The notes below the pieces were generated by a model. The model was not told the DNA's origin, did not search any database, and worked only from the letters and a program-made list of their open reading frames with translations. DNA of 64,000 nucleotides from SG8-4 sp964598225 (GTDB taxonomy: Bacteria > Planctomycetota > Phycisphaerae > Sedimentisphaerales > Anaerobacaceae), in NCBI GenBank assembly GCA_964598225.1, contig CAZRBG010000019.1:1-64000 (forward strand), given 5' to 3'. Of the stretch, positions 44,001 to 52,233 are shown one piece after another (position 1 is the stretch's first letter; each line of letters opens with the position of its first letter). The position numbers and the translations under genes are program-made.

Positions 44001-44809
44001 TCGCCGGCTTTCAACATCTCGGTACATTGGGCTATAGGCTTGATATGCGTTTCCCGCATCTTCCCGGCCCAGCTTATATCGCCGCCTTCGTTTTGGCACA
44101 GCTTACAGGCATGCTCGAGCCGGCTGAGAATCCTCTGCAACCGCTGTTCGACGATTTGTCTCTGCTTCTGGCCTGTCTCGGAAGTGATGGAGTTTGCGGC
44201 ATCAGCAAGCTTTGCGGCTCTGCGGCGCCAATTCTCGCGCGAGATTACGCCGTCCAGAAAGTCGCTGATCTGTATTATTTTCGAGATGAAGCCGTCGTTT
44301 GCGCGCAGGTCCCGCCCATACAGAAGCCGTTCGAGACCGGCTCGGATGTCCTCCTGCTGCCAGGCCTTGTCGAGGGTTTTGTCGAGCACCTCCGATTTGA
44401 TCAGCTTCTGCTCGTCCCCGTCGATTACGCCGAAGGTCGGGTCCAGGTCGAGCTTGTAAAAATGCTCGGTGATGAGTCTCTTGCAGAACGAATGTATCGT
44501 GCTGATATCGGCGCCCTGGAGCAGCACGAGCTGCCTGCGGAGATGGCTGTCGCGCTTTTCGAGATACGCCTGCCGCAATTGCTCTGCGATCCGCGAGCGC
44601 ATCTGTTCTGCAGCGGCCTCGGTAAAGGTCAACACCAGCAGGCACCCGACGTCGGGACAGATCGACTTGTCCGAAATGATCCCGGCGCACCTTCTGGACA
44701 GAACGGCCGTCTTTCCGGTCCCGGCAGAGGCGGTTACCAGCACGTCGCTTCCGCGAGCGTCAATCGCCCGTATCTGCTGTTCGGTCCATTCGATCCTCTT
44801 GTCAGCCAT
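41099..44809 (-). CDS. addA: ATP-dependent helicase/nuclease subunit A (AddA)
   Basis: A 1236-residue UvrD-like superfamily 1 helicase with a C-terminal PD-(D/E)xK nuclease. Walker A SAGTGKT is at 28-34, motif II FVDEYQDINPVQQ at about 400, motif VI VATTRAK-like near 825. The nuclease has D1170 (GIID), D1183-x-K1185 (VVDFK) and Q1204 with Y1208. With AddB it repairs double-strand breaks by processing ends to a chi-type sequence for RecA loading. It overlaps addB by 8 bp and is directly followed by the avtA remnant. The length matches the family. Confidence 0.95.
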   Translation of the reverse strand: MADKRIEWTEQQIRAIDARGSDVLVTASAGTGKTAVLSRRCAGIISDKSICPDVGCLLVLTFTEAAAEQMRSRIAEQLRQAYLEKRDSHLRRQLVLLQGADISTIHSFCKRLITEHFYKLDLDPTFGVIDGDEQKLIKSEVLDKTLDKAWQQEDIRAGLERLLYGRDLRANDGFISKIIQISDFLDGVISRENWRRRAAKLADAANSITSETGQKQRQIVEQRLQRILSRLEHACKLCQNEGGDISWAGKMRETHIKPIAQCTEMLKAGDWQKCAEAIRNLTKPKTYKPKDLAEPLATLVQKTAKDALDSFAELSQFAVINPDYLDRLGEASRLQTSVLIKLVDVFDRLYTQAKRTLNSLDFADLEHQALRLLTAEACGDSEPMPSETALALRRQYRHIFVDEYQDINPVQQQILRLLSAGDNILGVGDGKQSIYAFRGAQPDIFLERIELASHEPAAAKAGVRVDLNVNFRSTARILDFVNAIFSRIMTKSFTKIDYDETAKLMPGLAEQAGPAHNSGEKIIEFHILDEEKADSTEKKSKTSNTQDKSTPVSARQRQAALIARRIKQMVGADTGEAEFQIYDKQADGLRDVRYSDIVVLMRSLAKKANEYVEIFRLAGVPVSCQSTAGYFEATEISDMLCLLKVLDNPKRDIELAAVLRSPFFNISDTDLAKIRSNGKENSDYCDSVLEYTETGDEPGLASRLEDMLARIAQWRTIARRGNLADLIWQIYRETGYLSFVTALPSGRARGANLLKLHDRAIQFEGFASSAGVPSLTRFVEFVEKLQAVGQDWAPAEPAASAGNAVRILSIHKSKGLEFPVVFLADLQSQFNRSDSQAECLADADDMLGLQIIDRDSNSRLSSLEHEVIAERKKATVLAEEMRVLYVATTRAKNRLILTASQNRNKCRDIVAGGFFFGSDPIPDWKLRECDSPLEWILCGLSDRKVLHDAFDTGLPKDALSDGLFSFSLHEQPDLGKLNQFVTQLRDRKSERSGSKRKKTGSARTESQLLSQVKKSLSWRYPFGDAPQQQAKSSVTQLTHDNDEYFKLDYSRALERRPRALAAVEPNQVGAPEARLIGTATHLVISELDLSKSITKETVEKTRERLVAADAIVPAVAEHIDIDAILSFFSSELGQMALDEANKVWREWPFTFAMPADRTSDESVVVQGIIDMLIRTPDGLVVVDFKIDRVTPGQTAERAELYRRQLELYGKAARTILNVDSVKRRLYFLTPRCPVEA

Positions 44810-47800
44810 CGTCCACCTCCAGCTTTTGAAGGGTCTCGCTCTTGCCCAGCGAACTCAGCGGATTATAATTGTTGATCTGCCAGTCGAACCTGCAGACGGA
44901 CTTGTACTCGCAATAACTGCACGGCGAGTTGTTGTTCAGACGATACGGCGTGATGTCTATCTTGCCTGAGGAAATTTCCGAAGCCAAACCGGTGATTTTG
45001 TCTTCGGCAAACTGAAGCATGTTGTCGAAATCATCGGGTTTCAATGCGCCTCTGTTGCCGTAGCTTCCGTATGGTTGGCCGTCTTTAGTGACGTAGAAGT
45101 TGTAGTACCTGCTGTCTTTTGAGGCGTTGAGATCGAGGTGCGAAGCGTATCTTCCATCGAATATGCCCTTTGCCTTGTAATCGAAGCTTTCGGTTCTCTG
45201 CGACAGCTTGTCGAGCGTGGCTTTTGCCGGGCTGACTTCGATCGGCATGAAGAATGCGCCGGCGACGTTTGTTTTTTGCACACCTGCGGCTTTGCGAACG
45301 GCCAGCATGTAAACAGGTAGCTGCATATCCAGGCCATGATAGAATTTGGGCCAGGAGAAGGGCGTATCTCTGCGCTTGTAGTCGAAGACGACGGCGGTTT
45401 GCCGCCCGTCGATGTCGGCAACGTCCAGCCGGTCGATCTTGCCGTCCAGAGACAGCAGGCGGCCGTCGGGCAGCTTAAACTCGCATTCACCGAGCGTTTC
45501 TTGTCCATCCCTGACCCGGCCGAACGATACTTCCGACAGCTTCGGCCTGAAACTCCCCGCCCGCACCATTTCAGAGATTGCAGGGACGCAGTCTTCGAGA
45601 ACTTCGCCGGCGGATTTGATGATAAACTCATTGTAGCCCCTGCGATTCACGAAGTTCGATATAAAGGAATCTTCCGTGATGAGTTTTTCGATTTCTTCTC
45701 TCAAGAGTCTTATAAGCTCGTCATCGTCAATCGCGGCGAAGTCCTTGTCTTCAGAAGTGAGCCGTTTGGTCAGAGCGTCGAGAATACGATGATAAAATCT
45801 GCCAAGGTCGAGAGGCTCGAATTTAAATTCCCCGCGTTCTTTCAGTTGCAGCACGTACCTTGCGAAATGCCGGTAGGGGCAGGCCGCGAATGTGCTCAGC
45901 CGGGTAGCCGAGCTCCTTATCCGCCGGTCGAAAAAGTTCTCGATCACCTTATTGTCCAGACGGGCTTCGTTGTCATAATCCAAAGCGGCACGAACTCTCG
46001 TGCCTGTTTCTGCAAGCTCTCGGTCTTTGGAAATCTCATCGAGCAACCGGTTGAGTTGATCTTCTTTCGCCGCTTCCGTCAGGGAATCCCTTCCGAGACC
46101 GGCGCAAAGGAGGTCGGTTAGTTCGGATTCAGTGGTTATGTGCTCAACGTCGCTTAGCTCGCCTGTGATCGTTTCTTCGTTCAGATTTTCGAAAAGCGAT
46201 TCGAGGTCATCGATAAACTGGGATCGTGGAACGCCAGCGCCTCTTTCGTCGGCAGCCGGGTAAGTGACGCACAGGAATTCCGACGGCCTGGTGAATGCAA
46301 TATAGGCGAGATACTGGCGCTCGGTGAGGCTCTGGCTCGAAGCCGGCGCCAGCGAGAAATCCGCGGATTCGGCGGCAAGACGGTCGTTGTCGGTCAGGAT
46401 GCTGTCGCTCGAGATCAGCACCGGGAACTGCCTCTGCGTGGCGCCGATCAAAAAGACTGCTTTCAAGTCGGGATGCCGGCTTCGCTCGATGGAGCCGACG
46501 AGGACCTGATCCAGAGTAGGGGGGATAAAAGCCAATGTCAATTGCGAGAAAGCCGAGTTGACAATCGCGAAATAATCTTCAGCCGTCATCATCCGGCCTT
46601 CGAAGACTTCCACAAGCTCGTCGAAGATATCCACAAACTTGTTGTAGAACTGCCGGTGCTCGTTGGCGACGGCGGAGTTTTTTCTCTCATTGGCCTGTTT
46701 TATCCAGCGGCCGATAGTTTTTCTCACGTCGAGGGCATCCAGAAATGCGAAGGCGGCCTGAGTGAATTGCCCGGGCGTGAGTTTATTTGGATCGTCATCG
46801 TCGGCGTAGAGTTTCCGCCGAAGATCGAGCAGCGGCTCGCTTATCTTAGAGCGGATTCGATTAATCTGTGTTTCGTCAAAGCCGCCGTTTTCTTTGCCTG
46901 CAAAACGCCAGTCATTATCGCTTTGCCAGTCCCGATCCGAGATGCCGAAAGCGAGGCAGTAGTTCTCCAGAATATCAACTTCGCCTCGCGGCAGAGGGAC
47001 GAGGTCGGTTTTAAGATAGGCGAATACGTCGCCGTGAGAGAATCCGCCCGTTACGACCTGCAGCGCCGAGCAGACAAGCTGGACGACCGGATGGTGATTC
47101 AGAGGCATTCTCTTGTCGATGAAGAACGGAATGTCGAAGTCATCGAAGTACGCGCGGATGTAATGCTGATAACTTTCGATGTCCGATGCAATAACGGCGA
47201 TGTCGCGGTACCGGCAATCCTTTTCTCTGACTAATTCGAGTATCTGCTTTGCGACGAAGCGGACCTCCGTCCTTAAATCAGGGGCCGAGATGATGCGCAT
47301 ATTGTCACCGGCGTCGATCTTGGGCGGATCGAATTCGAATATGTTTCTCTCCACGTGAGCAAGAGAAGGGCATTCGAAAAATCTGGGCCTCTTATCGAGA
47401 ATTACCGCATCGGCTAACGGCAGTTTGCTGCTTCTTACTATGTCCACAAGGTCGATGCAGGTTCTTTCGGTTGGGGTGAAGAGGCTGATTCCTGCGGTAC
47501 GGGACCTGCTCGGATCGGCCCAATCGATCCGCTCCGGATCCAGGCAAAGAGCAACTTTTGCATCGGCGGCTACTGTGAGAAGCTCGGAGAGAATCGCAAG
47601 CTCGGCGGTCGTAAAGCCCGCGAAGCCGTCCACCCAAAGCCTTGCGCCTTTGACAAGATCGGACTCGGCAATCGCCCGGCGGGCTCGGAGCAGTTGGATA
47701 TCCGGGTCGACAAAATTGCCCTCGACAAACGCCAGATACTCTCTGAGAATCAAACCGATGTCGGCGAATTTCAGTGCCGACAGGCGCTTGCCGTCGTTTT

Positions 47801-48236
47801 GCTGCAATTCGCTCAACAGTTGCTCGATGTCTTCGGGAGTTTTGGCGTACTGGTGCATCTCGGCCACGGTATTCGCCATCTGCCGCGACAGGCCCGGCCA
47901 GGTCGAGGACGATCCGAAGATTTGCAGTTTGTCGCTGTTGTCGCGGAGGATTCGATGGACGATCATTTGTCGGCCGATACGCGAAAGGACGGGTCGGGCC
48001 GTGTTCTTGCCGGACAGCATGAATTGCAGGCGGTCGAAAGATAGAACGCTCAGCCTGTTGTAGCCTCCGATTCGGTTATCGGCCAGGATCGCCCGCTCGG
48101 CCTGATACGTGGCCTGCTCGGGAACCAGCAGAAGCAACCGCCGCTCCGAGGACTCAGCGAGCGCCTCAACTATCGCTTCTATGCAATAGCTGGTCTTGCC
48201 CGAACCGCTTCTGCCGAGAATAAACTGGACCGCCAT
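44802..48236 (-). CDS. addB: ATP-dependent helicase/nuclease subunit B (AddB)
   Basis: A 1144-residue partner of AddA. It has an N-terminal Walker A GRSGSGKT at 8-15 and a C-terminal nuclease domain. The four Fe-S cysteines are present: C786 (FAACPYRHF), then C1106, C1109 and C1115 (PCSYCEYKSVC). The nuclease core reads LDGKIDRLDV followed by VVFDYKRRDT. GGGATAATACAAG precedes the ATG. It is the first gene of an addB-addA operon (8-bp overlap). Upstream lies an 824-bp repeat-rich space. Confidence 0.94.
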   Translation of the reverse strand: MAVQFILGRSGSGKTSYCIEAIVEALAESSERRLLLLVPEQATYQAERAILADNRIGGYNRLSVLSFDRLQFMLSGKNTARPVLSRIGRQMIVHRILRDNSDKLQIFGSSSTWPGLSRQMANTVAEMHQYAKTPEDIEQLLSELQQNDGKRLSALKFADIGLILREYLAFVEGNFVDPDIQLLRARRAIAESDLVKGARLWVDGFAGFTTAELAILSELLTVAADAKVALCLDPERIDWADPSRSRTAGISLFTPTERTCIDLVDIVRSSKLPLADAVILDKRPRFFECPSLAHVERNIFEFDPPKIDAGDNMRIISAPDLRTEVRFVAKQILELVREKDCRYRDIAVIASDIESYQHYIRAYFDDFDIPFFIDKRMPLNHHPVVQLVCSALQVVTGGFSHGDVFAYLKTDLVPLPRGEVDILENYCLAFGISDRDWQSDNDWRFAGKENGGFDETQINRIRSKISEPLLDLRRKLYADDDDPNKLTPGQFTQAAFAFLDALDVRKTIGRWIKQANERKNSAVANEHRQFYNKFVDIFDELVEVFEGRMMTAEDYFAIVNSAFSQLTLAFIPPTLDQVLVGSIERSRHPDLKAVFLIGATQRQFPVLISSDSILTDNDRLAAESADFSLAPASSQSLTERQYLAYIAFTRPSEFLCVTYPAADERGAGVPRSQFIDDLESLFENLNEETITGELSDVEHITTESELTDLLCAGLGRDSLTEAAKEDQLNRLLDEISKDRELAETGTRVRAALDYDNEARLDNKVIENFFDRRIRSSATRLSTFAACPYRHFARYVLQLKERGEFKFEPLDLGRFYHRILDALTKRLTSEDKDFAAIDDDELIRLLREEIEKLITEDSFISNFVNRRGYNEFIIKSAGEVLEDCVPAISEMVRAGSFRPKLSEVSFGRVRDGQETLGECEFKLPDGRLLSLDGKIDRLDVADIDGRQTAVVFDYKRRDTPFSWPKFYHGLDMQLPVYMLAVRKAAGVQKTNVAGAFFMPIEVSPAKATLDKLSQRTESFDYKAKGIFDGRYASHLDLNASKDSRYYNFYVTKDGQPYGSYGNRGALKPDDFDNMLQFAEDKITGLASEISSGKIDITPYRLNNNSPCSYCEYKSVCRFDWQINNYNPLSSLGKSETLQKLEVDDG

Positions 48237-48309
48237 CTTGTATTATCCCTGTTTCGAGATTATTCCTTTTCACTCTTTCTACCATACGGTAGGGCTGATT
48301 TCAATTGCC

Positions 48310-48646
48310 GTCTGTAGTGTGCTCGTGTGAAGATTTACCCGCTCGTAGTGTGCTCGTCAGAGCATTTAGCCATTTGTATTATGCTCGTAAAGACCCGCCC
48401 TGAGCCTGCCGAAGGGGTATTTTTAAGGTTCATCCGGTTAATGCGTAGGTAACATGGCGATCCCCAAAGACCGAGAAAAATCGTTCGGGGCCCCAGATGT
48501 CCAAATTACCCCCCTGGCTGCCCTAATTTGGCCATCTGCCCAAACGATTTTTCTCTCGATCTAATCCCAGGGTCCCGATCTATGCAGTGACCTACTCATT
48601 AACCGGATGAAGCATTTTTAAAACGCCTTACGGCGTCACTACGAAC
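48310..48646. repeat. TTCGTAGTG/CACTACGAA element, copy 3, interrupted and partly duplicated
   Basis: Three degenerate left halves stand in tandem: GTAGTGTGCTCGT at 48314, CGTAGTGTGCTCGT near 48343 and a third beginning near 48374. The matching right half (GCATTTTTAAAACGCC followed by TTACGGCGTCACTACGAAC) lies at about 48612-48646. Between the halves sit a CCCTGAGCCTGCCGAAGGG word (48399-48417) and the 183-bp palindrome at 48429-48611. In copies 1 and 2 the halves are adjacent, so this copy appears to have received an insertion. Confidence 0.7.
48429..48611. repeat. 183-bp imperfect palindrome
   Basis: The ends read TTCATCCGGTTAATGCGTAG (from 48429) and CTACTCATTAACCGGATGAA (to 48611), which pair with one mismatch. 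Further inward AGACCGAGAAAAATCGTT pairs with AACGATTTTTCTCTCGATCT, and CCAGATGTCCAAATTA with TAATTTGGCCATCTG. The whole stretch can therefore fold as one long hairpin. No coding frame. It may be a structured RNA or a MITE. Confidence 0.75.
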
Positions 48647-49060
48647 TATAGGTTATCGGGTTATCAGGAGATCAGGTTGTGGATACCAGGTAATCAGAAT
48701 ATCAGGATGGGCAGTTCTGTCACGATTCTCTGATCCCCTGAATCCTGATAAGCTCTTGCGTTTATCGCTTTTCGGCTGCCGGCAGCCAAGAGGCTATGCC
48801 TGCTCTCTGCAAGGAATCCTCATATCTGCTGGCAGCGTCAAAGCGCAAAACACAGACTTGCAATAGACTTAGCTCCAATGATACTTGAATTGACAACTGG
48901 TAATGCTGGTGCCGAAAGGGAGTAAGTCCGAGGGGGCCGATGCCGGAATCTGTCATTCTGAAACTTGTGTTTCTCAGCCAATTCTGTTATTAAGGCATAG
49001 CCTGTATGTTAAAGATGGGGTTGCGGCTTCGGCAATTTTCGAGATTGCGATTTATGCAGA

Positions 49061-50020
49061 ATGGACATTATGACAGATAAAACCAGTTTTTTGTCTCCAA
49101 AAAGAGGGATCTTGACATTTTTAACTCTTTTGGCGCTGGCTGTTACTCCCGTATACGGCAGGACCTTTTCATTCGCGGTCATAGCCGACCCGCACATAGC
49201 GGGCGATCTGGACAACAAGCCCATGCTGAAGACTGCGGTTGACTGGATAATCGGCAACAAAGATGCCGAAGATATAGAACTGGTGTTTGTCGTGGGCGAC
49301 ATCGCGTGGGGCGGAAATATTGAACTTGCCAAAGAGATGCTCGATCGGCTGGATAACGTCGGCGTCTCTTATGTTCCCATCATCGGAGATAATGAAGTCC
49401 AGTGCGGCAGCGAAAGAGAATTTGCACGGGTTTTTGATTCACATTACAAAAAACTTTCCGAAACTCTGTCGGGCTGGACGAAGGCGCCGACTCCCGTCAA
49501 GGGAAAGTATCTTCAGAATTTCTCGTTCGATTATAAGGGCTGCCACTTTGTGTGCTGTGATTTTATTTCGAGGCAGCACGGCAACGAAGGCGGTGAGCTT
49601 CATGATTTCGCCGGCGGCAGTTGGCCCTGGTTCAAAAACGACATCCGAACTTGCTCGAAGAAAAAGAAAGAGAGCATCGTAATCTTCTCGCACATAGGCA
49701 TGTTTCGCACGGGTTTCGGAACGGCCGACGAGTTTCTCTTCTCGAAGGACGAAATGAGCAGGATCAAAGACTTTTTGTGGGATTACAGAGACTACGTCGA
49801 TTCGAACTACGCCGGTCACATCCACCAGAACTGGCACGCATCGGTATGGAAAGGCCTGTTCACGACTATCTATCACGTCAGAGTAACGGACGAAACATGG
49901 TTCGGCCAGCAATGGCCTGAAAGCGAGGACCAAACGGTAACCGTCAGACTGGTAGAAGTAGACAGCAACGGCCGCAAAGTCAACTATAAGCAGCACATCA
50001 TAAACGCGATAGATCCATAG
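49061..50020 (+). CDS. Exported calcineurin-like metallophosphoesterase
   Basis: A 319-residue protein with an N-terminal signal sequence (about 16-33) and metal-binding motifs in order: D43-x-H45 (ADPH), GD80 (VVGDIAWGG), GDNE at 109-112, SHIG, and GHIHQN. GDNE replaces the usual GNHD/E motif; this variant occurs in a subset of the superfamily. It should act in the periplasm on a phospho-ester, substrate unknown. An ATG nine bases downstream is an alternative start. Confidence 0.87.
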   Translation: MDIMTDKTSFLSPKRGILTFLTLLALAVTPVYGRTFSFAVIADPHIAGDLDNKPMLKTAVDWIIGNKDAEDIELVFVVGDIAWGGNIELAKEMLDRLDNVGVSYVPIIGDNEVQCGSEREFARVFDSHYKKLSETLSGWTKAPTPVKGKYLQNFSFDYKGCHFVCCDFISRQHGNEGGELHDFAGGSWPWFKNDIRTCSKKKKESIVIFSHIGMFRTGFGTADEFLFSKDEMSRIKDFLWDYRDYVDSNYAGHIHQNWHASVWKGLFTTIYHVRVTDETWFGQQWPESEDQTVTVRLVEVDSNGRKVNYKQHIINAIDP

Positions 50021-50216
50021 CGACCCGCCGAGCTATCCTATAATTGATGGTGTGACCAATCTTGCTTTGGCAGGATGGGCTTTAGCCCATGCGGACATTA
50101 TGATGTTTACTATCAGGATGGACTACGAAAAGTCTTTGCGGTAAAGAGGAGCAAAAGGTAAAATACAGCAACGGAAACCATGGTGCGAACTGAAAAGTCG
50201 CCGGAGGATACATAGA

Positions 50217-51266
50217 ATGAATGAACACATGCCGAAACGGAAATTTCAGGCCGACTCGACACGCAGGCAATTCCTCAAGAGAATCGGGGCCGGTGCCGTA
50301 GCGACAACGGTCGCATCGCCGCTGCCGGAGGATGGCCGCTCGGAGACATCGGAGCACAAGGTAAACTATCGCACGCTGGGCAAGACGGGTGTTCGCATCT
50401 CCGAGATCGGAATCGGCGGCCATAGTTGGGCTTATAAGCGCGTCCCGGACGGCAAGGGCGGGCTCCGCAGGCCGACCGTTGAAGAAGCGGTTGAGATGAT
50501 CGGCAAGTCGATTGACTTCGGCGTCAATTTCCTCGATTCCTGTACGGCGCTGGAAGAATCGCGCACGCCCGGCGAAGCGCTCAGGCGACTCGGCATGAGA
50601 GACAAAGTCCTTGTTTCGATCCGCGTCTCTCACAAGATGAAGGGCATCAAAGCCGACAAACAGGAAATCTACAAGTGGACCGAGGACCGTCTGAAGCTGT
50701 GGCAGACCGACTACGTCGATTTCTGCCTGCTCTGCAATACAGAAAACGATACGCCGCAATCGGGCTACTGGGATATGTCATACTCGATAGAAGCTCTCGA
50801 TGAGCTGAAAGAGCAGGGCAAGATCCGCTACACTGGTTTCGGCTGTCATTTCACGCCGGAGTTGTTCTTAGAGGCATTCGACAAGTTCGGCGACTATTTC
50901 GACACCTGCTCGATGCCCTACAACATCCGCCACCGTGCCGCCGAGACAATCCTGCCCGCCGCGAAGAAAAAGGGCCTGGGAGTAATCACCATCAAGCCCT
51001 TCTCCCGTGGCCTTCTGCTCAAAGACCGCGACCTCAAAGGCGCCTATGCCGGCCTGCCCCGCGACATGATCTCATTCGTGCTGGAGAACAAGCACGTAGA
51101 CATCTGCACCTGCGGCGTCCACACAATAGACCAAACCGTAGAAAACCTAAGCGCCTCGTGGACAAAGCTCTCGCCCGCCGGCCGCAAACGCCTCAAAGAA
51201 ATCGCCGGCACCCGAATCACAGACCGCCAATACGCCTGGCTAGAACAAGACTGGCGATACGCATAG
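50217..51266 (+). CDS. Tat-exported aldo/keto reductase-like protein without the catalytic tetrad
   Basis: A 349-residue protein with a Tat signal (TRRQFLKRIGAGA, twin Arg at 16-17) and an aldo/keto reductase fold: YRTLGKTGVRISEIGIGG, GVNFLDS, LDELKEQGKIRYTGFGCHF and GVITIKPFSRGLLL. Of the usual Asp-Tyr-Lys-His tetrad only D107 is kept. By alignment Tyr is replaced by L112, Lys by R136 and His by C173. It therefore probably does not reduce carbonyls in the normal way. GGAGG lies 9 bases before the ATG. Confidence 0.87.
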   Translation: MNEHMPKRKFQADSTRRQFLKRIGAGAVATTVASPLPEDGRSETSEHKVNYRTLGKTGVRISEIGIGGHSWAYKRVPDGKGGLRRPTVEEAVEMIGKSIDFGVNFLDSCTALEESRTPGEALRRLGMRDKVLVSIRVSHKMKGIKADKQEIYKWTEDRLKLWQTDYVDFCLLCNTENDTPQSGYWDMSYSIEALDELKEQGKIRYTGFGCHFTPELFLEAFDKFGDYFDTCSMPYNIRHRAAETILPAAKKKGLGVITIKPFSRGLLLKDRDLKGAYAGLPRDMISFVLENKHVDICTCGVHTIDQTVENLSASWTKLSPAGRKRLKEIAGTRITDRQYAWLEQDWRYA

Positions 51267-51279
51267 AACACCGAAAACC

Positions 51280-51305
51280 GTAGGGTGGGGCAAGCCCCAC
51301 CCTAC
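51280..51305. terminator. GGTGGGGC palindrome between convergent genes, overlapping a stop codon
   Basis: Perfect 12-bp arms GTAGGGTGGGGC (51280-51291) and GCCCCACCCTAC (51294-51305) around an AA loop. The right arm contains the TAG stop (51302-51304) of the minus-strand methyltransferase gene, and the plus-strand reductase ends 13 bp to the left. It can form a hairpin in both transcripts. No T-run follows, so a terminator role is inferred from position only. Confidence 0.6.
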
Positions 51306-51949
51306 CGGATTTTGTAGCTTATGGACATGCCGTCTCTTTTCTCCATCGAGGCTCGGATTATGACGGTGTCGTAGTCGTCGCTGGTCTGGATGTAATCCAG
51401 GAAATCCTTCATCGCTCTGGCCGAACGGATGACGTTGTCCCCTACGACGACGGCGCCGGGCTCTAGATGCGGCTCGATTATCTTGAAGTATTTCATGTAG
51501 TCGCGCTTGACGGCGTCGATAAAGACAAAGTCAAATTCTCCTTCCAGCTTCGGCAGCGTCTTCAGAGCGTCGCCTTCGATGCAGGTGACTGTATCTTCGA
51601 GCCCCATCTTCTCTATATTATCGCGGCAAACCTTAACCGTATCCGGGTCGATCTCGAGCGTGTACAGATGCCCGCCGGTTCGCTCGAAGGCTATTCCCAT
51701 ATTAATCGCGCCGTAGCCTGTGGCCGAGCCTACTTCCACGCCGCGTTTGCAGCCGGCGCTCTCGACGAGAATTCTCAGCATCATGGCGTCGCCCGGAGTG
51801 GTGTTCAGAGGCGTGCGTTTGAAGTTCTTGATGAATTCTCTGCGAAACTCGTCGCTGACTTTCTTTCCCTGACCCGAACAAACCATGCCCGCACTCACAC
51901 CGATCGCTAAAACACAACCGACAAGGATCAACTGCTCACAGCGTTTCAT
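51302..51949 (-). CDS. O-methyltransferase-like protein with N-terminal signal sequence
   Basis: A 215-residue class I SAM-dependent methyltransferase fold of the O-methyltransferase family 3 type: GVEVGSATGYGAINMG (SAM-binding loop I), LYTLEIDPDTV (acidic loop II), IEGDALKTLPKL, FDFVFIDAVKRDY, and GAVVVGDNVI. The N-terminus (MKRCEQLILVGCVLAIGVSA) looks like a signal peptide or membrane anchor. That is odd for an SAM enzyme, since SAM is not expected in the periplasm. GGAGG lies 5 bases before the ATG at 51949. The last codons overlap a palindrome. Substrate unknown. Confidence 0.85.
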   Translation of the reverse strand: MKRCEQLILVGCVLAIGVSAGMVCSGQGKKVSDEFRREFIKNFKRTPLNTTPGDAMMLRILVESAGCKRGVEVGSATGYGAINMGIAFERTGGHLYTLEIDPDTVKVCRDNIEKMGLEDTVTCIEGDALKTLPKLEGEFDFVFIDAVKRDYMKYFKIIEPHLEPGAVVVGDNVIRSARAMKDFLDYIQTSDDYDTVIIRASMEKRDGMSISYKIR

Positions 51950-52233
51950 AATGACCTCCATACTATAGGAGCAATAATGTTATAGTTCCAGCATACTTTA
52001 CCAATATTCAACAGTCAATATTAAATAGTCAATCACATTAAGGCCGGGCCTGTGCCGGTTAGTTCTCCCTTGCGATGCCTTAGGTGGGTGCGGGCCCGTT
52101 TTCTGTCGAAATTGTTCTTTAAGCTCTTGTTACCGAAGCGATTCTCGGCTAAAATCCCGATAATGAAATTTTTGAGTAATACAAATTTAATTGGTGGGCA
52201 TTGCCCATTCTACTCTTGAAAAGGAGGTAGTTC

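Larger units (their letters stand above)
48237..49060. other. Repeat-rich intergenic region between addB and the metallophosphoesterase gene
   Basis: An 824-bp gap. Apart from the elements listed separately, 48650-48750 holds ATCAGG- and TATCAGG-type words (GGTTATCGGGTTATCAGGA). An open frame of 64 codons at 48762-48956 (minus) has no recognised motif and I do not call it. Confidence 0.55.

Noticed and set aside
46620..46650. TATCCACAAAC resembling a DnaA box
   Set aside because: It lies inside the addB coding sequence, alone and far from dnaA.
48762..48956. 64-codon frame on the minus strand, possibly a four-helix-bundle-type protein
   Set aside because: No supporting motif; the helix pattern is not clear and the surrounding ATCAGG-type words suggest repeat DNA.
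49109..49112. GDNE motif of the metallophosphoesterase as evidence of lost activity
   Set aside because: GDNE in place of GNHE occurs in a known subset of calcineurin-like phosphoesterases, so it is not evidence of inactivation.
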